Below are positions 23,501-35,340 of a stretch of 64,000 nt of DNA, one piece after another. Each line of letters begins with the position of its first letter. Position 1 is the first letter of the stretch. The stretch spans positions 46,001 to 110,000 of the forward strand of contig RPFO01002154.1 of NCBI GenBank assembly GCA_009746045.1. Direction: 5' to 3'. A program made the position numbers and the translations under genes. Under the pieces are notes generated by a model. It did not search any database and was not told the origin of the DNA. It saw only the letters and a list, made by a program, of their open reading frames with translations. This DNA comes from Mesostigma viride (taxonomy: Eukaryota > Streptophyta > Mesostigmatophyceae > Mesostigmatales > Mesostigmataceae).

Positions 23501-26058
23501 AGACGCCCTACCGATCGTCTCCCAGGGTCTTTTTGCACGGCGATGGGGGCTGGGGCACCTGCACCTGGTGGGAGCGCGTGAATGAAACAAACAAATACTT
23601 GAAGCTAAAAATGCGCTACGTGCGGTAATGCACTTGATGATGGCAAGGGGATGCTTGGGCCAAGGAAACAGGTGTTCCAGGTTAGTGCACCCTGGAACGA
23701 ACCCCACACAGGGCATGCAGGCCTACACCAGCGATGGGAATAGACAGGGATTCAAGATAGTGGGTGTTCTTGCGTGCAATACTACTAGAAACTATAGTGG
23801 GTGTTCTTGCGTGCAATACTAGTAGAAACTACAGTGGGTGTTCTTGCGTGCAATACTACTAGAAACTATAGTGGGTGTTCTTGCGTGCAATACTAGTAGA
23901 AACTGTAGTGGGTGTTCGTCGTGCACGCAGCAATCCCACGTATGCGTTTGCCTCTCGACAACCTCATCGGGACAACCCCCTCAGGGACCACCATCACCCA
24001 TACCTGTTCCCCGACGAGCCTTATATATTTCTCTCACACCAATCACCCCCCGATTCCCTACATATGCATCTGCTGGGCTGCCTGACTTATCCTGTTTGAT
24101 TTTGGGCCACATCCTGGAGCCCAAAACTCGAGAACGTATCGGTCCCGAAACAAATACGAGGCATCCAGCCTAGTTCCTGCGCTACGAATTAGCGAATTAT
24201 TATGATGGAAGGTCGTTTGACTCGTTTCCACACCGCGTCCGTACTGGGCCATTGAGAATATCAGGCCGGACATTTGCTTCACTCTGAACACTCGAACTCG
24301 CGGCCGTACGAACCGGTACTTGTCATTCCGTACCACATCGTTCGGATCCGCCTAGGTAGCCTGTGCCTGACCATTTCGACCTCTCTGAAACCCGACCTGC
24401 ACTACCTGCACCAGAGTTTCGGCGGTGCAGGTCGTGCAGGTCCTTTGCAGGTCCTTTTCAGTCGACACTCCGGAGTTCCGGTCGACCTGATTACCGAATG
24501 TGGACAGGTCCGGGGCACCCGAAGTAGCATTCGCCCGAAACCACCACCTGCACTCGGAAGTGTGGAAAGGGCCTTATTGTTGTCCTTCTTGTTTAATTGC
24601 CATCCTGTTTGATTAATAAACTGTTACGATGACCAGAGCATCAGCAACGACTATGGTGAGACGTGGAGCGCCGCAACGGAGAGCGCTCTGCTCAACCCCA
24701 ACTCCAAGGCCTTTCTGATGCCGCGGCAGCACCCGGACGGCAGCTGGTCACTAACCATGTTCTTCAACAACAGCACCAAGAACCGCTGGCCATTGACGAT
24801 CGCGCAGTCCAAGGACGACGGTACGTGCGCCAGCATTATTGTGGGATAACATGCTGTAGTTGCATAGGGTCTGCGCTAGTTGTTTGAAGGATGACAGTGG
24901 GTGCGCAATATGTGTACTTCAGACTTCTATCATTTTTGTGTACAAGGCTACACATGTCCAGCATTCATTTCTATAATCCTGAACGACTCAACAACTGCAG
25001 ACAAGATAACAGCAGGCTCAAACTACCATGTCCGGATTCTCTAGATTTCTGACCTGCGCTGGTTGTCTCATTGTTACTATGCGCGGCTTGTACACATGGA
25101 CTCGTGCCTGTGTACTGTTTCCCTCTCTAGATAAGTGCATTGTGCCCTGTTGTTCAAGTCCTGCGAGGCGTTCGTGAGGCTTGTTGTGGGTATGCAAATG
25201 CCTCTATCGTTGGTGGCAGGGGCCCTGTGGTCTGCAATTATATTGCAAGGATGACGGTGTGTGCAGAAATTTATGTATGTGTGGGCACGCGTCTATGCAG
25301 TACAGTATTGTATATCGTATGGTAGACGGATGTCTCAACAGCCATGTCCCAAGCATGGTGGCCTGTCACGTGGTGTCGAAGTGGTTTGCGTTCCTTATTG
25401 GTGGTTTGGTTGAAAGCCCATGGCCATGCTGGCCATGCATCCCTTGGAGGACCTCATATTAGTTTGCGTATGGAAGGTCGGTTGTAAAAAGTTAATTAGT
25501 TATACTCCTCGTCAAAACCTCTCACATATCAATATTCTCTCAACGACTACGTTGGAGAATTGAGTGTAATGTTTCAAGCGTTGCCTTACACCTGCATGCT
25601 TGGTCCTGCCGTCCCCGGATGCTCTTTATGCAGCTGCCACGTGGCAGCACGTCGTCGACATCGAGACCACGCCCAACATGATGTTTGCATACCCGACTGC
25701 CGTGCAGCTGTCCCCCACGCGGCTGCTAGTTTTATACACGGTGTATGACACACCGGGTCGCTCCCCGCCGGCGACACTGGCCCAAAGTGGCAGTGCGCCA
25801 GTTACAAACGGTTCGCAGGTGGCTGGCCAGACAGTGCTATCACTAGGCAGGCGGGGCATGGAGCAAGTTACGGTGGATGGGTATGTAGCAGATGTGCAGG
25901 ACTCTCAGGTTAGTATAGCCAATGGGGAACTAGGGATGACTCCATCTACGGAGTCAAGCATAGGAGATGGTGAGGAAGGAGATACACCTGGCACGTTGGG
26001 TACATATACGCCCCCACATTTTTATGGCATTCGAGCAGCAATACTGGATCTTCCGTAA
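17537..26058 (+). CDS. Secreted sialidase-like (BNR/Asp-box) protein, nine exons
   Basis: Exons: 17537-17650, 17872-18042, 19438-19533, 20330-20400, 20736-20843, 21925-22064, 23055-23185, 24637-24820 and 25634-26058. All are bordered by AG and GT with matching phases, giving about 479 residues. The first exon encodes a signal peptide (basic start, then KFLLVCLGVHLVATVAAL), so the product is probably secreted. Asp-boxes S/T-x-D/N-x-G-x-x-W are seen at SFNGGLNW, TMDRGETW and SNDYGETW. Two more are completed only by splicing: TEDYG+RTW across exons 6/7 and SKDDG+ATW across exons 8/9. This strongly supports the model. WLLPTWTEPHR, WLIEPTLAPLSN and WPLTIAQS are typical of the six-bladed sialidase-like family in plants, algae and bacteria. 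The substrate is unknown. The last exon carries an about 90-residue Gly/Ser/Thr-rich insertion before the final strand. The exon 2 start is the least certain. Confidence 0.87.
18980..19365. repeat. 39-bp minisatellite in sialidase-gene intron 2
   Basis: About nine to ten copies of a 39-bp unit containing TTGCCACGGTGTGGTCTACT. Because 39 is a multiple of three, frames are open on both strands and look like Cys-Gly-rich or Gln-Ala-Ser-rich proteins. These are artefacts in the intron 18043-19437. Confidence 0.92.
19856..20180. repeat. 14-bp-based minisatellite (GCTGGCTGTTGGTA) in sialidase-gene intron 3
   Basis: More than 20 copies of GCTGGCTGTTG(G/C)(T/C)A with alternating TA/CA and occasional TAGTAG variants, inside the intron 19534-20329. 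Confidence 0.9.
22052..22340. repeat. ~93-bp tandem triplication that copies the exon 6 donor
   Basis: The segment GGGGACTATGGTGCGTGGCC plus about 75 bp of following intron is repeated three times with high identity. Each copy repeats the 3' end of exon 6 and its GTGCGT donor. Only the first donor keeps the Asp-box frame at the junction. Confidence 0.9.
23230..23454. repeat. Perfect 112-bp tandem duplication in sialidase-gene intron 7
   Basis: Two apparently identical adjacent copies beginning GTGGTCCCTATAACCTAGC. The lack of divergence indicates a very recent duplication, or an assembly artefact. Confidence 0.92.
23755..23920. repeat. ~38-bp tandem repeat, five copies
   Basis: Units GTGGGTGTTCTTGCGTGCAA followed by TACTACTAGAAACTATA, alternating TACTAC and TACTAG. 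They lie in the intron 23186-24636. Confidence 0.88.
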
Positions 26059-26271
26059 TTATTCACTGGATTTCAGTCGTTGCCATGGCCGATCACAGTA
26101 AACCGTTGTCACCTTGACATTAAACCGTGGAATGCCTGGAGTTTCAACGAACAAAATATCCTTGATATTGACTTGTAGATTCTCATCGATTCACGGTACG
26201 TGCGTATGCATCAACGAAACGTAACCAGTGCAACAGAATATGGATCTTCTCTTTATTCCATTTTTGTTTTG

Positions 26272-26317
<46 letters not shown>

Positions 26318-27920
26318 CCATTTTTAAAAATTTACTATTTACTTTTTATTTATCAAGGAGACAACGATTAATAATATTGTTATTATTATTATTTAAATTT
26401 TCTTTTCTTTCAAGTTTTTTTTCCTTTTGTTTTTTTCTTTGTTCATTTTCATTTATACTTTCTTACTTTTTCTTTTAAACCCTTTGTGTGCCGGTGTGTG
26501 TGTGTGTGTGTGCGCCATCCAACACTAAGGATCTATAAAATTCACTGCATGTCTGGGTCAGTTGGCGCAATTTTGCCCTGACTACATATACAGACATTTT
26601 TTTACTGACGTGTGTGTGTGTGTGTGTGTGTGTTAATTCTCTTTTTCCTGCTTAGTTTTGGTCTACATATACACAAAGAAGGATTCAGCCGTGTTCAGCC
26701 CGTCTCACGGTGCGAGACTGAACAAGTCTCGCGTGCAGACACGTGTGTAGTACTCCTACACACAGATCTCGAGTGATTTATCTAGTACCAAATCCGAAAG
26801 GCTTGCATCACTCCCCGGACAGGAGAACTTTTGCGGATGACTGTAGGTGTAAGTTGGCGATGCCATGGTATCCGGAGACGTCCGTCCTATAGTCAGCAAA
26901 ATTGGTGCGAGAGGTCCCCAGTTCGATTCCGGTCGGATTCATTTGCAGATCGCGTTTTCCGCGTTTTCCGCGGCCTGGCACTGAACGCAAAGGTTTTCAC
27001 CTTTGCGGAGTGTCTGATCAGAACATATACACTAAAACTTGTAAAGCGCAGCCTTGGCACAAATTTAGCTAACACTCTTCCGAACGGCTTTCGGCTCCAG
27101 CCACTCAGCGGCGCGACTTACAGTCCGCTTGACCAATGAGCTGCGCGAAATTTCATTGCGACCAATGACGAAAAGGTTGAAAACCACTGCGTCCATATTA
27201 TCAGGGTTTTTGTGCATTACATCCAGATGAGCGGACTTTTCGTGATAGACTCGGCATGGACATGTACACTAGACGTGACGGGCTCACACCCGGGCAGCCT
27301 CCTGGTTTGTCTGTAATATGGAGGCAGATGGTACGCAAGGATAGATGGCAAGTAGTGATGAACACAACGGTCCGAGCCCCGCCAAAATGCAGCCTCGTAA
27401 GGAGGACCCGAAAAGTGGCGCGAAATGAGATTTTTGGTGTATGCGTGCACGACGGTGACCGAATTTCCACCGACAGGCATGGCGGCCTGGCAGGCTATCG
27501 TGAGCGAATAAAAAGGCAGTATCGAGGCTGGAAATTTTAGTGTATGCTCCTAGGGTCATATATTACTTGCCGTTTTTTTTTTTCGCCACAAATTCTGCGG
27601 AGTCCTTCGGCATTTTGGCGTCATTCACAGGTGGGTGCCTGTTTTGTCGCCGATTTTCTCTCGACCCCACCTACCTGCAGCAAAAAATTTTCCCGATGAA
27701 AGTCGCCCTAACATCTGGTTTTTGACACTAATCGACGCATTTTTTAGTTTTTAAGGCCTTGACCGAAGCACTTTTTTCATTACCGGCTCAGTTTGCTTTA
27801 ACCGAGCTGGCGCGATTTTTTATCCAATTTCTAGGCTGGGCCAGGCGTCGCATACCGTAATTCGTTTTTAAGTGCTTTTGTGCCCGATATCTTGTCTTTT
27901 GCAGGCGTTCTTGGCATCAA
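26059..27920. other. Intergenic, low-complexity; no gene supported
   Basis: Contains (TTA)n at 26275-26320, T-rich sequence to about 26480, and (GT)n at 26498-26515 and 26610-26632. From 26830 the base composition changes. CCAAT motifs occur at about 27133 and 27161 and a T-run at 27573. Short frames (for example 27256-27540) show no recognised domain. Possible 5' region of the gene suggested at 27928. Confidence 0.4.
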
Positions 27921-27927
27921 AGACGCC

Positions 27928-28071
27928 ATGGCGTCAGGGGCTAAAACGGACCTCCGCACGTTCGTTAACTGCGACGAGCATGTCAATGCCGCCAGCAATT
28001 TTTGCTGCCGCGTCTGTGACACGGTTGCGATGCAAGACCGTTGTCGACATGACGGAGTGGTATGTGCACAT
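27928..28071 (+). CDS. Possible first exon of an unidentified gene
   Basis: A clear acceptor (TTTTGCAG at about 27896-27903) is followed after about 25 bp by an ATG opening MASGAKTDLRTFVNCDEH, then a Cys-rich stretch with CCRVC. Candidate donors are GTATGT (about 28061) and GTGCGA (about 28075). I do not recognise the product. A second coding-like stretch at 28203-28296 (containing RAVRLILERSDIKQILLPD) ends in a GTGAGG donor just before the tetranucleotide array. Phases between the pieces could not be reconciled, so an exon is missing or the idea is wrong. Confidence 0.3.
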
Positions 28072-28344
28072 TCAGGTGCGAATTTCTTCGCTGTTGAAAC
28101 CCCGGCCGGTAGCAGACAAGTATTTCACCGTATCCCCTTTCCCCGAGTCTCTCTTTTCCGTCATGTTTTCATCTTACGGAAAGCGCGTATAAAGCATCAG
28201 TGAGCGACAGTATGATGGCGAGCCGTTTGCTCGCATCAGGGCTGTGCGGCTTATTCTAGAGAGAAGCGACATCAAGCAGATTTTGCTGCCAGATGTGAGG
28301 GAGGGGCCCTGCTGGGGTGGGAATAAACTGCTGTGAGTGACCGA

Positions 28345-29477
28345 TCCCCTCCCTCCCTCCCTCCCTCCCTCCCTCCCTCCCTCCTCCCTCCCTCCCTCCC
28401 TCCCTCCCTCCCTCCCTCCCTCCTCCCTCCCTCCCTCCCTCCCTCCCTCCCTCCCTCCCTCCCTCCCTCCCTCCCTCCCTCCCTCCCTCCCTCCCTCCCT
28501 CCTCCTCCCTCCCTCCCTCCCTCCCTCCCTCCCTCCCTCCCTCCCTCCCTCCCTCCCTCCCTCCCTCCCTCCCTCCCTCCCTCCCTCCCTCCCTCCTCCC
28601 TCCCTCCCTCCCTCCTCCCTCCCTCCCTCCCTCCCTCCCTCCCTCCCTCCCTCCCTCCCTCCCTCCCTCCCTCCCTCCCTCCCTCCTCCCTCCCTCCCTC
28701 CCTCCCTCCCTCCTCCCTCCCTCCCTCCTCCCTCCCTCCCTCCCTCCCTCCCTCCCTCCCTCCCTCCCTCCCTCCCTCCCTCCCTCCCTCCTCCCTCCCT
28801 CCCTCCCTCCCTCCCTCCCTCCTCCCTCCCTCCCTCCCTCCCTCCCTCCCTCCCTCCCTCCCTCCCTCCCCTCCCTCCCTCCCTCCCTCCCTCCTCCCTC
28901 CCTCCTCCCTCCCTCCCTCCCTCCCTCCCTCCCTCCCTCCCTCCTCCCCCTCCCTCCCTCCCTCCCTCCCTCCCTCCTCCCTCCCTCCCTCCCTCCCTCC
29001 CTCCCTCCTCCCTCCCTCCCTCCCTCCCTCCCTCCCTCCCTCCCTCCCTCCCTCCCTCCCTCCCTCCCTCCCTCCCTCCCTCCCTCCCTCCCTCCCTCCC
29101 TCCCTCCCTCCCTCCCTCGTGAACTCACTCGTGGACTCACTCACTCACTCACTCACTCACTCACCCACCCACCCACCCACCCACCCACCCACCCACCCAC
29201 CCACCCACCCACCCACCCACCCACCCACCCACCCACCCACCCACCCACCCACCCACCCACCCACCCACCCACCCACCCACCCACCCACCCACCCACCCAC
29301 CCACCCACCCACCCACCCACCCACCCACCCACCCACCCACCCACCCACCCACCCACCCACCCACCCACCCACCCACCCACCCACCACCCACCCACCCACC
29401 CACCCACCCACCCACCCACCCACCACTCACGCACGCACGCACGCACGCACGCACGCACTCACGCACGCACGCACACA

Positions 29478-29561
<84 letters not shown>

Positions 29562-30044
29562 CTCACGCACTCACGCACTCACGCACTCACGCACTCACGC
29601 ACTCACGCACTCACGCACTCACGCACTCACGCACTCACGCACTCACGCACTCACGCACTCACGCACCCACGCACTCACGCACCCACGCACCCACGCACCC
29701 ACCCACGCACCCACCCAGGCACCCACCAGGCACCCACCCACCCACCCACCCACCCACCCACCCACCCACCCACCCACCCACCCACCCACCCACCCACCCA
29801 CCCACCCACCCACCCACCCACCCACCCACCCACCCACCCACCCACCCACCCACCCACCCACCCACCCACCCACCCACCCACCCACCCGCTCACCCACCCA
29901 CCCACCCACCCACCCACCCACCCACCCACTCACTCACTCACTCACTCACTCACTCACTCACTCACTCACTCACTCACTCACTCACTCACTCACTCACTCA
30001 CTCACTCACTCACTCACTCACTCACTCACTCACTCACTCACTCA
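28345..30044. repeat. 1.7-kb compound tetranucleotide array CCCT / CACT / CACC / CACG / TCACGCAC / CACC / CACT
   Basis: (CCCT)n with frequent CCT slips at 28345-29118, a short CACT segment to 29163, (CCAC)n 29164-29424, (GCAC)n 29425-29560, (TCACGCAC)n 29560-29690, (CCAC)n 29725-29930 and (CACT)n 29927-30044. Blocks change by one base per unit. The 571-residue Pro/Ser/Thr/His frame through the array is an artefact. No LINE stem-loop was found at its edges. Confidence 0.95.
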
Positions 30045-30061
30045 GTAACTTGCACATGCAC

Positions 30062-30274
30062 CACATGCGCAAGGAGGACACCAAGAGCTTCACCAACCAC
30101 CGTCGAAAGCTTGGCTGTGATGCCAAGGGCAAGGGTATGGGGGTGTCCATGTTGACACAGTGCATGAAGGCTGACAAGGTCAGGCAGAGATTGTGCAGGG
30201 AGGTGCCACTACCTCCTAGCGATACCGCAATGAGGGCGCGCAACCGCATAAGCGCCATGCCGCCTGTTGAGTAA
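30062..30274 (+). CDS. Possible terminal exon after the array, unidentified product
   Basis: A frame with ordinary composition follows the array directly: basic residues ([15 protein letters not shown], then VRQRLCREV) and a stop at 30272-30274. The array would form most of the preceding intron. I do not recognise the family, and the splice border is uncertain (possible acceptors at the array end and at GCGCAAG, about 30073). Confidence 0.25.
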   Translation, partial: HMRKEDTKSFTNHRRKLGCDAKGKGMGVSMLTQCMKADKVRQRLCREVPLPPSDTAMRARNRISAMPPVE

Positions 30275-30629
30275 TTTGCAGCTACATTACTTGGCATGCT
30301 GTGGGCGCACGTGTAAAATGACCTTTCTAGCCATGCATGCGACAGCTGCCAATATTATGTTCAGCAAGCTCCTCCGTAGAATAGAGATTGCGTGAGCATC
30401 CACATGGCCACATGTGCATATTGTCAGCTGTGTCTATATCAATGAACTTTTATGTATGTCTCCTGGAGGTTGTCTTATATCACTCGTGAATGGTTTCCAT
30501 GTTTTAGTGAGTCATCTTATTTGAGTTGACCAGATTGTCTCCTTGATATTCCACACTGGCAGTTTCGCATCCATGGGAAAGAATTTGTAATGGAAACTGG
30601 CAGGTATGGCATTGATAACTCTACCAAAT

Positions 30630-31125
30630 AGAACATGATGGGCCTGAATTTTTGTGGAATGTCTAAAATCATGATGGCTAAGATGCATGCAAGTTTCCAG
30701 CCTCAACAGAGCACATCTTGTACGGAAACTGCAATGAAATGTGATGAAAAATACGAAAAACGTGCATTTTTGGTAACATTTGTGAGCAAACTGACATCAA
30801 ATACCCTACGATGGACCTGAATTTTTGTGGAATGTCTAAAATAATGATGGCAAAGATGCATGCAAGTTTCCAGCCTGGACTGAGCACATCTTGTATGGAA
30901 ACTGCCATGGAATGTGATGAAAAATACCAAAAACGTGCATTTTTGGTAACATTTGTGAGCAAACTGACATCAAATACCCTACGATGGACCTGAATTTTTG
31001 TGGGATGTCTAGAATAATGATGTTCAAGATGCCTACAAGTTTCCAGCCTCAACCGAGCACAGCTTGTATGGAAACTGCAATGAAATGTGATGGAAAATAC
31101 AAAAAACGCACATTTTTGCTAGCAT
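30630..31125. repeat. ~174-bp tandem repeat, three copies
   Basis: Three units beginning GATGG(G/A)CCTGAATTTTTGTG at about 30637, 30812 and 30986, with point differences. It looks like a short satellite block. Frames on the plus strand repeat the same peptide and are not taken as genes. The flanks 30275-30630 and 31126-31440 show nothing recognisable. Confidence 0.88.
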
Positions 31126-31439
31126 TTGGTGGCATTTTGTTACCAAATGCTGTTGGATGACCATCAGATCTTGTGCACAGTCATTAGTCATGAGTATCAA
31201 CTTACTTGCAAACAGCCAGGTCAAGAACTCTTTATTTGCATATTAGAATGTATTTGTTTATATTAAAATCTGGAAAACTGCTAAAAATAGACATGCCAAA
31301 AATAGGCCAGCTGAGGTCCGGTAAGTCCGGAAAGTTGCAATCCTTCTACTGGTGTCCTGAACATGCTACCTACCAAGATCTAGCATGTTTCGACAATATT
31401 TGCATCGTACAGGAGTTATAAGGCTGTTTTTTGGCACTT

Positions 31440-31604
31440 TCAGACCGTTGTGAAGGAGACCACCCCCAAGTCTGTGGGGGCTCCGCGTGTGACCGTGTAT
31501 GGCATTCATGGCGATTCGGGCCGCGTTGCCCACACCCCTGGAACTATGACCTAGATAGCTTACACCATCCATTCCATCCCATGTTCCCCTCCCACTGAGG
31601 CCTT
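31440..31604 (+). mobile_element. Short retroposon fragment related to 48206-48350
   Basis: Segment 31498-31603 matches the 145-bp insertion at 48206-48350 (GATTCGGGCCGCG, then ACCATCCATTCCATCCCATG). It lacks the stem-loop and tail, and is joined directly to the ATCAAGGAGACAA element at 31605. Confidence 0.7.
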
Positions 31605-31715
31605 ATCAAGGAGACAACCAGCGCAGGCCAGAAATCGGGAGAATCCGGATCATGGTAGCTCGAGCCTGCCGTTATCTGCTCCGCGTGTTCGAGTCGTTCA
31701 GGATGATGGCTTATG
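31605..31715 (+). repeat. Dispersed ~105-bp element beginning ATCAAGGAGACAA
   Basis: Nearly the same 105 bp occurs at 56443-56550 (continuing CCAGCGCAGG, then GCTCGAGCCTGCCGTTATCT). The 13-bp head alone occurs at four further places in the window. Nature unknown. Confidence 0.65.
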
Positions 31716-32462
31716 CTCACTACTGGCGCTCCAAGGGCCTGGACGAGCACCGCAAGCGCATGCTCTTCAAGGTCCTCGTCCTCACGGTGCTCACGTATGG
31801 CGCCGAGGCGTGGACACTCACGGCAACATGGGCAGCTAAGCTAGACGGCACGGTAACCAGGATGCTCCGACAGGTCCTGAATGTAGGGTTTTCTCAGCGT
31901 AGGTCATTACAGTCTTTGTATCACGGTATGCCTCGTATTTTGCACGAGATTAGGCAGCGTAGGAGTATTTCGGACGAGATTAGGCAGTGTAGGATAGCAT
32001 TTGTAGGACATCTTGCTCGCACCAGCCAGGTCGACACCGCCCTTGGTCTGGCCGGTCCCCAGCGGCTCGGCCAACCAGGGCGGCATATTTTGACTTGGCC
32101 TGGCCCCAAGAACATTCCTAAAAGGGTAGGGAAACATGCCATGACCTATACCCAGATGTTGCTGGCCGACCTAGTGGTCCCAGCCCAGTTTGAATACCGC
32201 ATGCCCTCTCTCTCCCTTCTTTGGACTGCCATGCAGGACAAGAAGCGGTGGCAGAAGATTGTCAAGGCTCACACGCCAGCCCCTGTGGGCAAGCCGCCTC
32301 CCCCCAAGAGGAGGAGCCGTTTTGATGAGTAGCGTCTACAGATAGGCAGTTCTCTAGACTAGATAGCTTAGAGTTAGGTTAGTTCGATTACGCGGCTTCC
32401 TCCGCACTAGATCCACCCATCCATCCTGGAATATGTGCTACATGATCTCCCAACGGAGGCAT
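31700..32462 (+). pseudogene. LINE family A, 5'-truncated RT C-terminal end with 3' stem-loop
   Basis: Frame 31652-32332 encodes the region after the RT core: YGAEAWTL, LDGTVTRMLRQVLNVGF, SLYHGMPR, FVGHLARTSQVDT and HILTWPGP, ending PKRRSRFDE. It corresponds to 39963-39180. It contains a short internal duplication (RQRRSISDEIRQCR). The 3' untranslated part ends in ATCTCCCAACGGAGGCAT (32445-32462), a stem-loop with loop CAAC. No AT tail follows; it abuts another LINE piece directly. Confidence 0.85.
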
Positions 32463-32999
32463 GCAGCGGTACCTGCATGCAGCTAGTAGGGCACCTAGCT
32501 GGCACCAACCAGGTAGACACCTCACGCGGCCCCCCCGCAGGACTGCGACCAGCTCAGCCTGGCCGGCACCTCCTGACGTGGGCCGGGCCCCGTGATGTTA
32601 GACGCCGCAAGGCCCGCACCTTCAAAGAACAGCTAGTAGAGGACATGGGGGGCCTCGGCATCTCCGTGATTTGGAAGGAGACTGATGATGGACAAGGCCA
32701 AGTGGGCCCAGCTTGGTCATAGAAGACAACGAGCCCCCCCCCTGTGGGGAAGCGCGCCCGCGTGTGCAAACCAGCAGGAGGCACGCCAGACAGCTCGATC
32801 CCCTAGGGCAGCGTGATGCTGCTTAGTAGGTAGATGTTGTACTTAGTTAGTGATGCTGTTAGATAGATGTTGTAGGTCGCTGATGTAGATAGCTTAGACC
32901 GGTAGGACTGTTTGCACCCGGCCATCCATCCATCCATCGGGGTTATAATGCTCCGTGACTCCCCAACGGGATCGAGCACGACTTATAATTAAGTAAGTA
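32463..32999 (+). pseudogene. LINE family B, 3' fragment with stem-loop
   Basis: Matches the end of the copy at 57217-58582: LVGHLAGTNQVDTSRGP, HLLTWAGP, RRRKARTFKEQLVEDMGG, then VIWKE followed by a frame break. The 3' part carries CCATCCATCCATCGGGGTT, then the stem-loop (32950-32981, with a small insertion). The tail begins TTATAATTAAGTAAGTAAG and becomes the (TAAG)n array. Confidence 0.85.
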
Positions 33000-33742
<743 letters not shown>

Positions 33743-33764
33743 TGCATTCTAGGCGACAACGTGT

Positions 33765-33850
33765 CCGAGCCACGAGCCACGAGCCAAGAGCCAAGAGCCA
33801 CGAGCCACGAGCCACGAGCCACGAGCCACGAGCCACGTCTGCCACGAGCC
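33765..33850. repeat. Heptanucleotide repeat (GAGCCAC)n
   Basis: About ten copies of GAGCCAC or GAGCCAA immediately after the (TAAG)n array. Confidence 0.85.
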
Positions 33851-35340
33851 ATGAGATAGCCATGGCTGACGGCGGCGCTCATAACTTTCACGTTTGAGCA
33901 CCGAATTGAGCCGTGAATATCACAATCGACGCGTCTTTCTACGACGCTCATGCTGATATAATTTTCTGCAGCTATTACGCAATATATGACGAGCAAACGC
34001 TCTTCGACGCAACGCCGGCCTGGCGGCTGCGCTCGGCAATGAAAAAACGTCTGCAGCTCCGGCTGCAGCTTCGCCAAACGGCCCAGAAGGCAGCGGCGCC
34101 ACTAGCCAAGCTCTAGTGGTCGTCCAGCCCCCTGCTGAGCCCGCCTCGCCAGCAGCGTCGCCTGAACCCAAGCGCAGTCGCCCTGCCGAGCCGAGCTGGG
34201 TCGAGCTCGAATTTGTAGCCGAAGCCCGCCAGCCCGACTTCTTTGACGAGTTTACCGAGACACGCATCCTGCCCTGCGTGTTTTTTGGATCGCACGCCTC
34301 GCTTAGATTGAACTGTGTGCACAAGCAGCTCTTCATCCAAGGTCGCCTCTTTGATCCTTACCAGAGGCGCGCCTCCACTTTCGACCCCTTTCGGACCAGC
34401 CTCCGCCGCCCCCACCTCCAGCAATTCGCTCTCTTTTCCCTCCTTGGATGCTCCATCGAGGAGCTTTGGCCCCCCAAGCCCCTTACCACCACCTTAAGGG
34501 GACTCGCACGTCCAAAAGCCTGAAAAACAGACTTTAGTGCGTATCAGTTCCAATGCACATCATGGGAACCATCTAGTGATGATTGGGTACCATAAATATG
34601 GTGTTTGGACATCCATACCACCACTTGTTGGGGGTACTACCCCCAACCACGCACCGGTGGCGAGCTAAAAATAGAAAAAGACGCTATTTATGAGATATTT
34701 TGCCCAAGACAAACCACTTGTCTAAATGACCTGCCCATACATTTCTGCAAAGTTCCCCCACTTTTTTAAAAGCTGGGCTATTTACATGGCCAAAATGGTC
34801 ACATTTGTTTGAGTTATTAATTTTCCCGCAAAATGGGTACTTTTTTTAGCCAAAAAAAAAAATCAAATCATTAACACATCAGATTGGGTCATCCATACAT
34901 GCGATATTCCACTGAGTGGGGGGAAACACAACCCCAAAGTTTGACCTCAATCTGACAAGCGTAGCTCAAGTTATTGATTTTCCCGTGATGCCACCTAAGG
35001 CGTTCACTATAACACAATTATTCACTATCCGACTCAGTGATGACGTTCTGCCCCGTGCACAAGGGGCAAAACCAGTCGGTCCTCGTCGGGCACGCGACGC
35101 AGGGGAGGGTTGCAGCACTTGAGGTGAAGCCCTCCCTCGCAGCCCACGGTGCAGCCTGCACAACAGAAAATTATCATTGCCAGGGAGCGGGGTGGGAATA
35201 GCACAGCGAAGGCAGGGAACATCATCCATATGTTCCTCCTCACCCTCACTGTCACTGTCGCCCACATCCACACCGCGCAGGGCCCATCCCCCCCATACGC
35301 TGTGCCCTAATTAGCATAGGTGGACTTGTCCTTCTTGTTT

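Noticed and set aside
26880-26945. tRNA gene or tRNA-derived SINE (B-box-like AGTTCGATTCC)
   Set aside because: The T-stem has mismatches and no cloverleaf could be drawn. A similar weak match near 62550 also fails.
28256-30048. 571-residue plus-strand frame and its minus-strand counterparts
   Set aside because: Wholly made of the compound tetranucleotide array; no flanking domain.
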